Assembly (NCBI GenBank): GCA_025928185.1
Contig: JAICKA010000002.1
Location: forward strand, 1-64,000
Source: Gemmatimonadaceae bacterium
GTDB lineage: Bacteria; Gemmatimonadota; Gemmatimonadetes; Gemmatimonadales; Gemmatimonadaceae
Reading direction: 5' to 3'
DNA length: 64,000 nucleotides
The notes under the pieces were generated by a model. That model was given only the letters and a program-made list of their open reading frames with translations. It had not been told where the DNA came from and did no database searches. The position numbers and the translations under genes are program-made. Shown in pieces: positions 51,415 through 60,123 of the stretch. Position 1 is the stretch's first letter; every line of letters begins with the position of its first letter.

Positions 51415-52916
51415 AACGCATCCTATCCGCGGCGCTCGCCGGAGTGATCATGGTCATCGCGTCGGCGCACATCGGAAGCCCGGATGTCGTCTACGACGGC
51501 AACGCCGGACCCTATGCGTTGCGCGTGATCGTGCGTCCGCCGTCGGTCGTACCGGGACTGGCCGAGGTGATCGTGCGCGCGCTGGACTCCGGTGTCACGC
51601 GCATCGTGATTCGGCCGGTGTACTGGCGGGCCGGTGTTGCCGGCGCGCCCGAGGGGGATGAAGCGAAGCCGGTGGCCGGGGCGCTGTCGACGTACCGCGG
51701 CCAACTTTGGCTGATGGCGCGCGGCGCCTACAGCGTGTACGTCACGGCGGAAGGACGCAGAGGCTCCGGCACGGCGATCGTACCCGTGATGTCCGTGGCA
51801 ACCGGACGGCTCGGATTTTCGCCGCTGCTCGCATCGTTGCTCGCGGTGCTCGGCGTCGTTCTCATTGCGGGATTGCTGTCGCTCGTTCACGCCGCTGCTG
51901 GCGCAAGTCTCGTCGAGCCGGGCGACGCGATCTCGCCCGCGCGGCGACAGCGCGCCCGACGCATTACGGTCGCTGCCGTGCCCGTGCTCGCGCTGATGAT
52001 CTTTGGCGGCGCGCGCTGGTGGCAGTCGGTCGACGCCGACTACCAGCGCACGATCTTTCATCCGCCCACGCCGACGATGAGCGTGCATCGCGTCGGCGAT
52101 CAGCAGGTGCTCGAGCTGTCGACGCGCGCGGCGGGCGCGCGCGGCGCACTGGGCGACGTGATTCCCGATCACGGCAAGATCATGCATCTCTTCCTGATCA
52201 GCGACGACGGCATGACGACGTTCGCGCATCTGCATCCGGCGCAGCTCGATTCCGAGACGTTCCGCGTTCAGCTTCCGTCCATCGCCGCCGGGTCGTATCA
52301 TGTGTTCGCCGACGTGGTCACCGAGACGGGCAGCAACCTCACGCTCGCATCGACGGTCAAGCTTCCTGCGCCGACGCCGCGCGCCGAGTCGGCCGACAGC
52401 GACGACGCGTGGACTCGCACGCCGACGGTCCCGCGGCTCGCACCGGCTGCCGCCGCGCCACTCGGCGACGGAGCGATGCTCGTCTGGACCGGCGACGGCG
52501 CGCCGATCGTCGCCGGCCATCCGGTGGAGCTCCGCTTCATCGTGCGCGACAGCGCCGGCCGCGAAGTTGCCCTGCGGCCGTACCTCGGCATGGCGGGTCA
52601 CGCCGTCATCGCACGGAGCGATGACAGCGTGTTCGTCCATCTCCATCCGATGGGCACCGTGTCCACGACGGCGCAGCAGGTCTTCGAGCTCCGCGACCGC
52701 GGCGACACCACGCGCGCGGGGCGCGTGCGGCTCGGCGCCGCGCAGCCGGCGGCGCCGATGGCGATGATGCCGCTGCGCATCCGCGATGCCGCGCCCTTGG
52801 GCGGGGCAGTATCATTTCCGTATGAATTTCCTAAACCCGGCCGCTATCGGCTGTGGGTCCAGGTCAAACCCGGCAACCATGTGCGCACCGGCACATTCGA
52901 CGTGATCGTCAATTGA
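51411..52916 (+). CDS. Membrane-anchored secreted protein with two HLHP motifs
   Basis: The 501-residue protein has a signal peptide (VIMVIASAHIGSP), a domain of about 110 residues, two hydrophobic helices (about residues 140-165 and 180-197), and a large outside region. This region carries FAHLHPAQLDSETFRV near residue 274 and VFVHLHPMGTVST near residue 410, two histidine motifs that suggest metal binding. Both are in beta-sandwich-like segments. It is coupled to its neighbours by 4-base overlaps. Confidence 0.65.
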   Translation: MKRILSAALAGVIMVIASAHIGSPDVVYDGNAGPYALRVIVRPPSVVPGLAEVIVRALDSGVTRIVIRPVYWRAGVAGAPEGDEAKPVAGALSTYRGQLWLMARGAYSVYVTAEGRRGSGTAIVPVMSVATGRLGFSPLLASLLAVLGVVLIAGLLSLVHAAAGASLVEPGDAISPARRQRARRITVAAVPVLALMIFGGARWWQSVDADYQRTIFHPPTPTMSVHRVGDQQVLELSTRAAGARGALGDVIPDHGKIMHLFLISDDGMTTFAHLHPAQLDSETFRVQLPSIAAGSYHVFADVVTETGSNLTLASTVKLPAPTPRAESADSDDAWTRTPTVPRLAPAAAAPLGDGAMLVWTGDGAPIVAGHPVELRFIVRDSAGREVALRPYLGMAGHAVIARSDDSVFVHLHPMGTVSTTAQQVFELRDRGDTTRAGRVRLGAAQPAAPMAMMPLRIRDAAPLGGAVSFPYEFPKPGRYRLWVQVKPGNHVRTGTFDVIVN

Positions 52917-53653
52917 AGCGCGTACGTCTCGTCGTCTTTCTGGCGTTTGCGTTCATCGCCACGGCGATTTTCGTTCGGTTGGGAGTCTGGCAGTTGCATC
53001 GGTTGCACGAGCGGCGCGCGCGCAACGCGCTCGTCACCTCGCGCCTGGACTCGGCGACGGTGGACTTCAGTGGGCTGCCGCGCGACAGCACGCTCGCGCG
53101 ATTTCGGCGCGTGCGCGTCACCGGCGTTCCGGATTACGATGACGAATTGATCTACGCCGCGCGCAACTACAATGGCTCGCCAGGCGTGAACCTGCTCACT
53201 CCGGTTCGCATCCCCGGCCGCGACACCGCCGTGCTGGTCAATCGCGGCTGGGTGTATTCGCCGGATGGCGCAACACTCGATCTCGCGCGCTGGCACGACC
53301 GCGACAGTACGTTCACCGGATTCGCCGAAGAGTTTCCCTCGGTGCAGGGACGCACCTACTCGACGCGGCCGCGGGTGATTGGGCGACTGTCGTACGACGT
53401 CGTTGCACACGCGCTGCCGTATCCGGTCGCACCGATCTACATCGTGATGCTCGGCGACTCGACAGTGGCGCCTGATCGGGTGGCGCGACTCTCGGTGCCG
53501 CCGCTCGACGAGGGGCCGCACCTCAGCTACGCCATTCAGTGGTTCGCGTTCGCGATCATTGCGCTGGTTGGCGCGGGAATCGCGGTGAAGCAGAGCCGGC
53601 GCGACGATGGACCCTCTCACCCCGCTGACGCACCATGGCCACCCAACAATTAG
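52913..53653 (+). CDS. SURF1 family cytochrome c oxidase assembly protein
   Basis: The 246-residue protein has SURF1 landmarks: an N-terminal helix with FVRLGVWQLHRLHERRARN, the internal ARNYNGSPGVNLLTPV and VNRGWVYSPDG, and a C-terminal helix begun by LSYAIQWFAFAIIALVG. SURF1 helps insert heme a into subunit I of heme-copper oxidases. It begins at TTG 52913, overlapping the previous stop as TTGA. It indicates that an aa3-type oxidase is encoded elsewhere. Confidence 0.9.
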   Translation: MKRVRLVVFLAFAFIATAIFVRLGVWQLHRLHERRARNALVTSRLDSATVDFSGLPRDSTLARFRRVRVTGVPDYDDELIYAARNYNGSPGVNLLTPVRIPGRDTAVLVNRGWVYSPDGATLDLARWHDRDSTFTGFAEEFPSVQGRTYSTRPRVIGRLSYDVVAHALPYPVAPIYIVMLGDSTVAPDRVARLSVPPLDEGPHLSYAIQWFAFAIIALVGAGIAVKQSRRDDGPSHPADAPWPPNN

Positions 53654-55533
53654 CCTCCGAGCAGGAAGCGCGCGACGTCGCCGAAGCGGCGCGCGAGAGC
53701 GAGTGGTCCGGACCGAGCTTCGTGCGCGATCTCTTCCTCGGCCGATTCCGGCTCGAGCTCGTCGATCCGTATCCGACCGAAGATCCGGCGGAGATCGCGC
53801 GTGCTGAGCCGTTCATGCGCAAGCTCGAGGAATTTCTGCAGCGTGTGGATTCGGAGATGATCGACCGCACCGGCGAGATTCCCGAGGAGTACGTGCAGGA
53901 GCTGCGCGACATGGGCGCGTTCGGAATCAAGATTCCGACCGAGTACGGCGGCCTCGGCCTGTCGTACTCGAGCTACGTCAAGGCGATGGCGATGGTGACG
54001 TCGAAGGACGGCTCGATCACCGCGCTGCTCTCGGCGCATCAGTCGATCGGTTTGCCGCAGCCGCTAAAACTGTTCGGCAGCGAGGAGCAGAAGCGAAAGT
54101 ACTTTCCGCGGCTTGCCAAAGGCGCGATCAGCGCCTTCGCACTGACGGAAGTCGATGCCGGTTCGGATCCGGCAAACATGCACACGCACGCGGAGCCGCT
54201 GGACGACGGGACGTGGCTGCTCAACGGCGAAAAATTGTGGTGCACGAACGGCACGCGCGCCGAACTGCTGCTCGTCATGGCCCGCACGCCGGACGCGGTC
54301 GTCCATGGCAAGCAGCGCAAGCAGATCACGGCCTTCATCGTCGAGGCAAACTGGCCGGGCGTCGAGATCGTGCATCGCTGTCGCTTCATGGGCCTCAAGG
54401 CAATCGAGAACGGCGTCATCCGCTTCAACAACGTGCGCGTGCCGCGCGAGAACATTCTCTGGGGCGAGGGCAAGGGGCTCAAGCTCGCGCTGATCACGTT
54501 GAACACGGGCCGGCTCACGCTGCCGGCGAGCGTTGCGGGCGGTGGCAAGGCGTTGCTGCAGGCGTCGCGCACGTGGGCGGCCGAGCGCGTGCAATGGGGC
54601 GCGCCGATCGGCAAGCATGAAGCGGTCGCGCAGAAGGTCGCGATGATGGCGGCCAACACCTACGCAATGGAAGCGATCTCCGGTCTCACCGTCGGTCTCG
54701 CCGAGCGCGGGAACTACGACATCCGTCTCGAGGCGGCGATCGCCAAGATGTACAACACGGAGCATGGCTGGCACATCGTCGACGACGCGCTGCAGATCCG
54801 CGGCGGGCGCGGCTACGAAACGTCGGCGTCGCTGCGCGCCCGCGGCGAGCGGCCGATTCCGATCGAGCGCGCGATGCGCGATTCGCGCATCAATCTGATC
54901 TTCGAGGGCTCCTCGGAGATCATGCGGCTGTTCATCGCGCGCGAGGCCGTCGATCACCACTTCAAGACGGCGTTTGCGCTCGTCGACAAGCACGCGTCGA
55001 AGAGCGAGAAGGCGGCGGCGCTCGGCCGGGTGATGCGATTCTATCCGAGCTGGTATCCGGCGCGATGGGTCGGACGCGGTCAGGTGCCGGGCTCGTTCGC
55101 GCAATTCGGCAAGCTCGCGGGACACGTGCGATTCGCCGAGCGTCACGCGCGCAAGCTGGGGCGCGCAATCTTTCACGCCATGGTGCGGCTCGGGCCCAAG
55201 CTCGAGCGGCGGCAGCTCGTGTTGTTCCGTGCCGTCGACATCGGCGCCGAGCTGTTCGCGATGACCGCGGCGTGCGCCCGCGCGCGCTCGGACGCGGCGC
55301 ATGGGCAGAAAGAGGCGATCGCGCTGGCGGATCTCTTCTGCCGCGCGGCGCGCGTGCGCGTCGACCGATTGTTCGACGATTTCTACGGCAGCTACGACCG
55401 CGAGATGTATCGCGTCGCGCAGCAGGTGCTTAGGGGCGAGCACGCGTGGCTTGAGACGGGAATCATCAGCATGCTGGAGGACCCCGAAGGCGCCGATGCG
55501 CCGGCTCGTCAGCCGGCGACGAACGCCGTATAG
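53635..55533 (+). CDS. Acyl-CoA dehydrogenase with extended C-terminus
   Basis: The 632-residue flavoprotein oxidises acyl-CoA at the alpha-beta bond. The ACAD core (about residues 45-440) shows FALTEVDAGSDPANMHTHA, GEKLWCTNGTRAELL, QIRGGRGYETSASL and the catalytic glutamate in FEGSSEIMRLF near residue 424. A C-terminal extension of about 180 residues resembles that of very-long-chain enzymes, so a long-chain substrate is likely. It overlaps SURF1 by 19 bases. Confidence 0.9.
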   Translation: MATQQLASEQEARDVAEAARESEWSGPSFVRDLFLGRFRLELVDPYPTEDPAEIARAEPFMRKLEEFLQRVDSEMIDRTGEIPEEYVQELRDMGAFGIKIPTEYGGLGLSYSSYVKAMAMVTSKDGSITALLSAHQSIGLPQPLKLFGSEEQKRKYFPRLAKGAISAFALTEVDAGSDPANMHTHAEPLDDGTWLLNGEKLWCTNGTRAELLLVMARTPDAVVHGKQRKQITAFIVEANWPGVEIVHRCRFMGLKAIENGVIRFNNVRVPRENILWGEGKGLKLALITLNTGRLTLPASVAGGGKALLQASRTWAAERVQWGAPIGKHEAVAQKVAMMAANTYAMEAISGLTVGLAERGNYDIRLEAAIAKMYNTEHGWHIVDDALQIRGGRGYETSASLRARGERPIPIERAMRDSRINLIFEGSSEIMRLFIAREAVDHHFKTAFALVDKHASKSEKAAALGRVMRFYPSWYPARWVGRGQVPGSFAQFGKLAGHVRFAERHARKLGRAIFHAMVRLGPKLERRQLVLFRAVDIGAELFAMTAACARARSDAAHGQKEAIALADLFCRAARVRVDRLFDDFYGSYDREMYRVAQQVLRGEHAWLETGIISMLEDPEGADAPARQPATNAV

Positions 55534-55718
55534 CCCTCGTCGGCGATCGCGCTCTCGATCTCGTCGACGTCCGTCTTCGCCGGATCGTATTCGAGCTTCG
55601 CCGACCCGACCTGCACGTCGTCGACCTTGACGCCCGGGGTGCGCTCGAGCCGCCCGCGCACCGCGCGGACGCAGTGTTCGCAGGTCATGCCTTCGATGGT
55701 CAGATTGAGAGAAGTCAT
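55509..55718 (-). CDS. Heavy-metal-associated (HMA) metallochaperone
   Basis: The 69-residue protein is one ferredoxin-like HMA domain with GMTCEHC at residues 10-16, the copper-binding CXXC motif, and the family pattern GVKVDDVQVGSAKLEYDP. It is similar to CopZ. It is antisense to the last 25 bases of the acyl-CoA dehydrogenase gene. Its place close to the SURF1 cluster fits a role in supplying copper to an oxidase, but no copper ATPase is nearby. Confidence 0.93.
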   Translation of the reverse strand: MTSLNLTIEGMTCEHCVRAVRGRLERTPGVKVDDVQVGSAKLEYDPAKTDVDEIESAIADEGYTAFVAG

Positions 55719-55721
55719 ATA

Positions 55722-55846
55722 GACGCTGGACGCTAGGGTCTGGAGACCAGGGGGTGCTGGTCGCTGGGTGCTAGTGTCGATGCTTCGCGGTCGAACCAGC
55801 TAGCACCGAGCAGCTAGCCACCAAACTAGCACCCGGCATCCAGCCC
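55722..55846. repeat. Intergenic repeat and inverted-repeat region
   Basis: The region is full of GCTGG and CTAGCACC units on both strands. GCTGGGTGCTAG on the left and CTAGCACCCGGC on the right are inverted with one mismatch and could form a long hairpin. No promoter or coding frame is evident. It separates the HMA gene from the act operon end. Confidence 0.6.
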
Positions 55847-56353
55847 CTAGCAACTGACCCACTTCCCCCTCCATTCCACGATCGGAAATCTCACCGGTCC
55901 ATACGTCGCTCCGACGACCGCGCCGTAGGTGACATGCGCCACGATGACGAGCACTACGGCCCACGCACCGTGGTAGATCAGGAATGAGCCGGTCGGAATG
56001 AAGGCGCGCGTCGGACCGCGCAGCAGCGTCAAGTAGCCGAGCGCCAATCCGGCAATTGCCGCGTGACCGATGCCGATCAGCAGTCCGATCCACCAGCTCG
56101 CCCGATGCGTGATCCACTCGAAGATCGCCGCGTAGATGATCCCGGCGATCAACCCGAGGACGATCTGCACCGCGGCGCCCAGAATCCACGGCCCGGCGCC
56201 GATCTGATCGACCAGCAGCGCGCCGATCAGGGTCGAAAGATTCACGTCGACGCCGAGGATCCTGGTCGACACGATCTCGACGATTAGTGCGGCGATCGCC
56301 CCGAGAAATCCCGCGCGGAGCGCGGCACCGAGCTTGATCGGTTTGGAAGGCAT
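55847..56353 (-). CDS. Membrane protein at the end of the act operon
   Basis: The 168-residue protein has about four hydrophobic helices, including AALRAGFLGAIAALIVEIVS, AAVQIVLGLIAGIIYAAIF and IGLLIGIGHAAIAGLALG, and the loop LRGPTRAFIPTGSFLIYHG. It begins only 3 bases after the ActF stop, so it belongs to the same unit. It could be a small extra subunit (like ActG) or an unrelated passenger. I do not recognise the family. Confidence 0.55.
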   Translation of the reverse strand: MPSKPIKLGAALRAGFLGAIAALIVEIVSTRILGVDVNLSTLIGALLVDQIGAGPWILGAAVQIVLGLIAGIIYAAIFEWITHRASWWIGLLIGIGHAAIAGLALGYLTLLRGPTRAFIPTGSFLIYHGAWAVVLVIVAHVTYGAVVGATYGPVRFPIVEWRGKWVSC

Positions 56354-56356
56354 GCG

Positions 56357-57535
56357 TCAGTCCGCCCGGTACTCGAGTGAGGCCGGCAGCCGCGGATCGC
56401 CCACGGGCACGGTGCGCTCGCCGCGACGGCGAATCGCCCACGCCGCCGCCGTGGTGCCGATGACGAACAGCAATGCACCGGCATCGGTCCACACCTGCGC
56501 GACGTGGCCGCTCGCGCCGGCGGGAATCGTCATCCAGTACACGTCCAGATAATGGACGACGCTCAGCCAGATTCCGAGAATCGTCATCAGCACGAAGCTC
56601 CGCTTGAACCAGCGCAGCACGAGCGCGCAGAACGGCAGCGCGAACTGGCCGAACACGAGCACGCCGGCCAGCACCGCCCAGCCGCCCGCCACGCGCGCAC
56701 GATACCACACGACTTCGTCGGGAATGTTGCCGCTCCAGATCACGATCAGCTGCGAGAAGCCGATGTACGTCCAGAACAGAACGAACGTGAGCGTCACCTT
56801 GGCAAGCGCGTGCAGGTGATCGGTGGCGACGACGTCCGTGAGCTCGCCGCGCCGGCGGGCGTGCTCGGTGAGCACGATGAGCAATCCCATGGCGCCGACC
56901 ATTCCCCCGGCGAAGAAGTACACGCCGTAAATCGTCGAATACCACGCCGGCGTCAGCGACATCAGCCAATCGAAAGCGGCGAAGCTGATCGTCAGCGCGT
57001 ACAGCGGCGTGCCCCACGCGCTCACCGAGTACAACGGGCGCTGCCCGGGCTCGTCGCCGCGATCCTGGGCGAGCGAACGGCGCCGGATCAGCTCGGCGAG
57101 GCCAATCCAGACGATGAAATAGATGATCGTCCGGATGATGAAGAACGGCACGTTGAGGTAGCCGGACTTGGCGTCGACGAGAGCGCGGTCGTGCGCCGAC
57201 AGCGTCTCCGGGTGCGTCCACGGATACAACCAGTGCATCGAGAGCAGCACCGGAATGAACAGCAGCGCCAACACGGGCAACGTGGCGATGACCTGTTCCG
57301 CTTCGCGCCGCAGCACGACGAACCAGGTGGCTCTCGTCAGTTGCGCGATCATGACCATCGCCAGCGCACCGAGCACCACGCTTACGGTTGTGGCGTACGC
57401 GGCGAGATAGGCGACCGCGGTGCGCGCCGGCTCGGCGATGAATCCGATGATGAGCACGATCGCGCCGATCACCGCGATGGCGATGGACGTCACCGGCAAC
57501 CCGGCGGCGCGCGTAGTCGGGGCGTCGTAGATCAT
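56357..57535 (-). CDS. actF: Alternative complex III subunit ActF
   Basis: The 392-residue protein has about ten helices and is the second NrfD-like membrane subunit of the quinol-oxidising alternative complex III. Segments that fit are MHWLYPWTHPETLSAHDRAL near residue 100, FAAFDWLMSLTPAWYSTIYG near residue 186 and TEHARRRGELTDVVATDHLHALAK near residue 223. The ATG overlaps the ActE stop. Its location in the order A-B-C-D-E-F confirms the call. Confidence 0.88.
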   Translation of the reverse strand: MIYDAPTTRAAGLPVTSIAIAVIGAIVLIIGFIAEPARTAVAYLAAYATTVSVVLGALAMVMIAQLTRATWFVVLRREAEQVIATLPVLALLFIPVLLSMHWLYPWTHPETLSAHDRALVDAKSGYLNVPFFIIRTIIYFIVWIGLAELIRRRSLAQDRGDEPGQRPLYSVSAWGTPLYALTISFAAFDWLMSLTPAWYSTIYGVYFFAGGMVGAMGLLIVLTEHARRRGELTDVVATDHLHALAKVTLTFVLFWTYIGFSQLIVIWSGNIPDEVVWYRARVAGGWAVLAGVLVFGQFALPFCALVLRWFKRSFVLMTILGIWLSVVHYLDVYWMTIPAGASGHVAQVWTDAGALLFVIGTTAAAWAIRRRGERTVPVGDPRLPASLEYRAD

Positions 57536-58170
57536 GGCTGCCGCCGTGCCGCGGCGATGGAATCCCAGCGCGCATACGTGAGCGCGTTGAGCGAATCCCT
57601 GATCGACATCGAATCCGTGGCGGCCGTGCGTTGTAGCTGCTGCACGTACGCGGCGATCGCCCAGCGTTCGCGCGCGGTGAGCTGCCAATTGTACGGCGGC
57701 ATGCGGCCGAACCCATTCGTCGCGACGTAGTAGATGTAGCCGATCGGCTTTGTTAGCATCGCCGCACGCCTGAGCGACGGCGGCCGCGGCGGCCCCATGT
57801 TGGCGGCGACCAGGCTGCCGCCGAACGCCGCGGGGCCGTGACACACCGCGCAGTAGATGCCGAACTGCCTTCGCCCAGTGTCGAGCAGCGCGGGCGTGAC
57901 GGCGATTGGGATGGTCGTCGCGAGAGCCTTGCCGTACATGCCGCTGGCGATCACACCGGTGTCTGCGGCGCTCTCGCGGCTCACGGCGCCGGTGGGCGGC
58001 GCCTGCATCACGCCGCCGCTGGCGAATACGTGACTCGCGTCGTACAGATCCGCGCGCTGCTGAATGCGCATGCGCTCGAAGTCGACGCGCTCGCGCTCGG
58101 TCGCCTTGCCGCACGCGGCGAGCGTCGCGACGAGCATGCACGCGGTGAGCAGCATGCCGCAGCGGCTCAC
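57532..58170 (-). CDS. actE: Alternative complex III subunit ActE, monoheme cytochrome c
   Basis: The 212-residue lipoprotein has a signal with lipobox LAAC near residue 20 and one heme c site, CAVCH, near residue 106. The following segment FGGSLVAANMGPPRPPSL and NGFGRMPPYNWQLTARERWAIAAYVQ provide the axial methionine region. It receives electrons and passes them to the terminal oxidase or a soluble cytochrome. It overlaps both neighbours by 4 bases. Confidence 0.9.
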   Translation of the reverse strand: MSRCGMLLTACMLVATLAACGKATERERVDFERMRIQQRADLYDASHVFASGGVMQAPPTGAVSRESAADTGVIASGMYGKALATTIPIAVTPALLDTGRRQFGIYCAVCHGPAAFGGSLVAANMGPPRPPSLRRAAMLTKPIGYIYYVATNGFGRMPPYNWQLTARERWAIAAYVQQLQRTAATDSMSIRDSLNALTYARWDSIAAARRQP

Positions 58171-58709
58171 GTGGCCGCCTCCGGATCCAGCGCGACCACC
58201 CGCAACGGGGAGAACTCGCGCAGCTCGCTGACGGTCAGCTCCCGGCTGCCACGCGGGTCACGGGCATCGATGGCCAGCCAGTACCGGTCGACGCTGGCCC
58301 GACCGAAATCAGGAATCTCGAATACCGGATGCCACGGTTGCGGCAGGCGCAGAATCCAGAATACGCCGAAGAACGCGGCCAGCGCCGCCGACAACACCGT
58401 GCCTTCGAACGTCGGGATGAGAAACGCGGTCGTGGCGTGCGACGGACGTCCGCCGATGTTCAGCGGATATGAATACGCATTTGCGTACCACTGAATCAGG
58501 TAGCTGGCGAGGCCGCCCAGCGCGCCGACAAGGAACACGAACTTGGGCAGCCGCGATCGGCGGTACACCACACCCTCGACCGGAATCGGCGAGTACGTCT
58601 CGATCATCCGGTAGCCTTTCTCCTGAAATGCGCGCGCCGCGCGGCCCAAGTCCGCCGCGCTGCCGAATTCGGCCATGTACACCCCGCCGGCCCAGTCGCG
58701 ATCACGCAT
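58167..58709 (-). CDS. actD: Alternative complex III subunit ActD
   Basis: The 180-residue protein is the DUF3341 subunit: MAEFGSAADLGRAARAFQEKGYR at the start, then two helices (FVFLVGALGGLASYLIQW and FEGTVLSAALAAFFGVFWIL), and the connecting PLNIGGRPSHATTAFLIPTFE segment conserved in this family. It overlaps ActC by 8 bases and ActE by 4 bases, so the order is fixed. Confidence 0.9.
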   Translation of the reverse strand: MRDRDWAGGVYMAEFGSAADLGRAARAFQEKGYRMIETYSPIPVEGVVYRRSRLPKFVFLVGALGGLASYLIQWYANAYSYPLNIGGRPSHATTAFLIPTFEGTVLSAALAAFFGVFWILRLPQPWHPVFEIPDFGRASVDRYWLAIDARDPRGSRELTVSELREFSPLRVVALDPEAAT

Positions 58710-60123
58710 TCTCCGCCTCCACCGATCCGATCGGCGCGAGGTCGACCTGACCCTCGCCCAGCCCGAGCGACAGCTCCTTGACTTCGCTGATCGCTACCGA
58801 CGGCACGAATCGGATGAACAGCAGGAACAGGAAGGCGAACAGACTCACGCTCCCGGCGAGAATCGACCAGTCCACCCAGCTCGGCGCGTAGAAGTGCCAG
58901 CTCGAGGTGAGGAAATCCCGATTGAGCGACGTCACGATGATGATGAACCGCTCGATCCACATGCCGGCGAGAATGCCGAGCGAGGCGATGAACAGGATCG
59001 GCCCGCTGGTGCGGAACCGTTTCACCCAGAAGAGCTGGGGCGTGACGACGTTGAGCACGGTCATCACCCAGTACAGCACGGCGTACGGGCCGGCTGGTCG
59101 ATCGACGAGATAGGTGAATCGCTCGAACTGGTTGCCGCTGTACCAGGCCATGAACAGCTCGATCACGTAGCTGTAGGCGAGCATCAACCCCATCGTCAAC
59201 ATCAGCTTGGCGATGGCGTCCAGGTGCGCGTTGGTGATCACGTCGCCCAGGCGGAACACGCGCCGCATCGGCAGCAGGAGAACAATCACCATCGCCAGTC
59301 CCGAATAGATCGCGCCGACGACGAAATACGGCGGAAAGATCGTCGAGTGCCAGCCGGGCAGTTGCGCGATCGCGAAGTCGAGACTGACGACGCTGTGCAC
59401 CGAGATCACGAGCGGCGTGGCGAGCGCGGCGAGCAGCGTGTACGCCGCGCGATATCGCGCCCACTGATAGCCCGCGCCGCGCCAGCCGAGCGCGAACAAT
59501 CCGTACACCCGACGGCGAAACAGCGTGGCCGCGCGATCGCGTGCGCTGGCGAAATCGGGCACGAGCCCCAGATACCAGAAGAGCAGCGACACGGTGAAGT
59601 ACGTGCTCACCGCGGCCACGTCCCACGGCAGCGAGCTCTTGAAGTTGGGCCACACGCCCATCGTCGCCGGGTACGGAATGAGCCAGTAGAAGAACCACGC
59701 ACGTCCGAGGTGCAACAGCGGAAAGAGGCTGGCGTTCACCAGCGCGAAGATCGTCATCGCTTCGGCAATGCGATTCACCGAACCGCGCCACCGCTGATTG
59801 AGCAGCAGCAGGAACGCGGAGATGAACGTGCCCGCGTGGCCGATTCCGACCCACCAGACGAAGTTGACGATCGCGTACGCCCACGCGACGGGAATGTTGT
59901 TGCCCCACACGCCGATGCCGCGCGCGATCGTATAGGTGATCGTGCCGATGAACAACAGCGTGCCCGCGCACGACAGTCCGAACAGCCACCACCACCCCGG
60001 TCTCGTCTGCCAGATCGGGCTCAGTAGATGATCGGTGAGCGACGCGTCGTCGTGCTGGCCGATGAGCAGTGGCCAGCCTGCGCCGGCCGACACGCCCGCA
60101 TCAGGTCGGACGGTGGCGCTCAC
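58702..60123 (-). CDS. actC: Alternative complex III subunit ActC, NrfD-like quinol-binding
   Basis: The 473-residue membrane protein has about ten helices and is the NrfD-like subunit near the quinol site. VNFVWWVGIGHAGTFISAFL, LRRVYG-like cytoplasmic loops, FPLLHLGRAWFFYW and GMWIERFIIIVTSLNRDFL are characteristic. It starts at GTG 60123, which overlaps the ActB stop; the longer open frame upstream is an ActB shadow. Confidence 0.92.
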   Translation of the reverse strand: MSATVRPDAGVSAGAGWPLLIGQHDDASLTDHLLSPIWQTRPGWWWLFGLSCAGTLLFIGTITYTIARGIGVWGNNIPVAWAYAIVNFVWWVGIGHAGTFISAFLLLLNQRWRGSVNRIAEAMTIFALVNASLFPLLHLGRAWFFYWLIPYPATMGVWPNFKSSLPWDVAAVSTYFTVSLLFWYLGLVPDFASARDRAATLFRRRVYGLFALGWRGAGYQWARYRAAYTLLAALATPLVISVHSVVSLDFAIAQLPGWHSTIFPPYFVVGAIYSGLAMVIVLLLPMRRVFRLGDVITNAHLDAIAKLMLTMGLMLAYSYVIELFMAWYSGNQFERFTYLVDRPAGPYAVLYWVMTVLNVVTPQLFWVKRFRTSGPILFIASLGILAGMWIERFIIIVTSLNRDFLTSSWHFYAPSWVDWSILAGSVSLFAFLFLLFIRFVPSVAISEVKELSLGLGEGQVDLAPIGSVEAENA

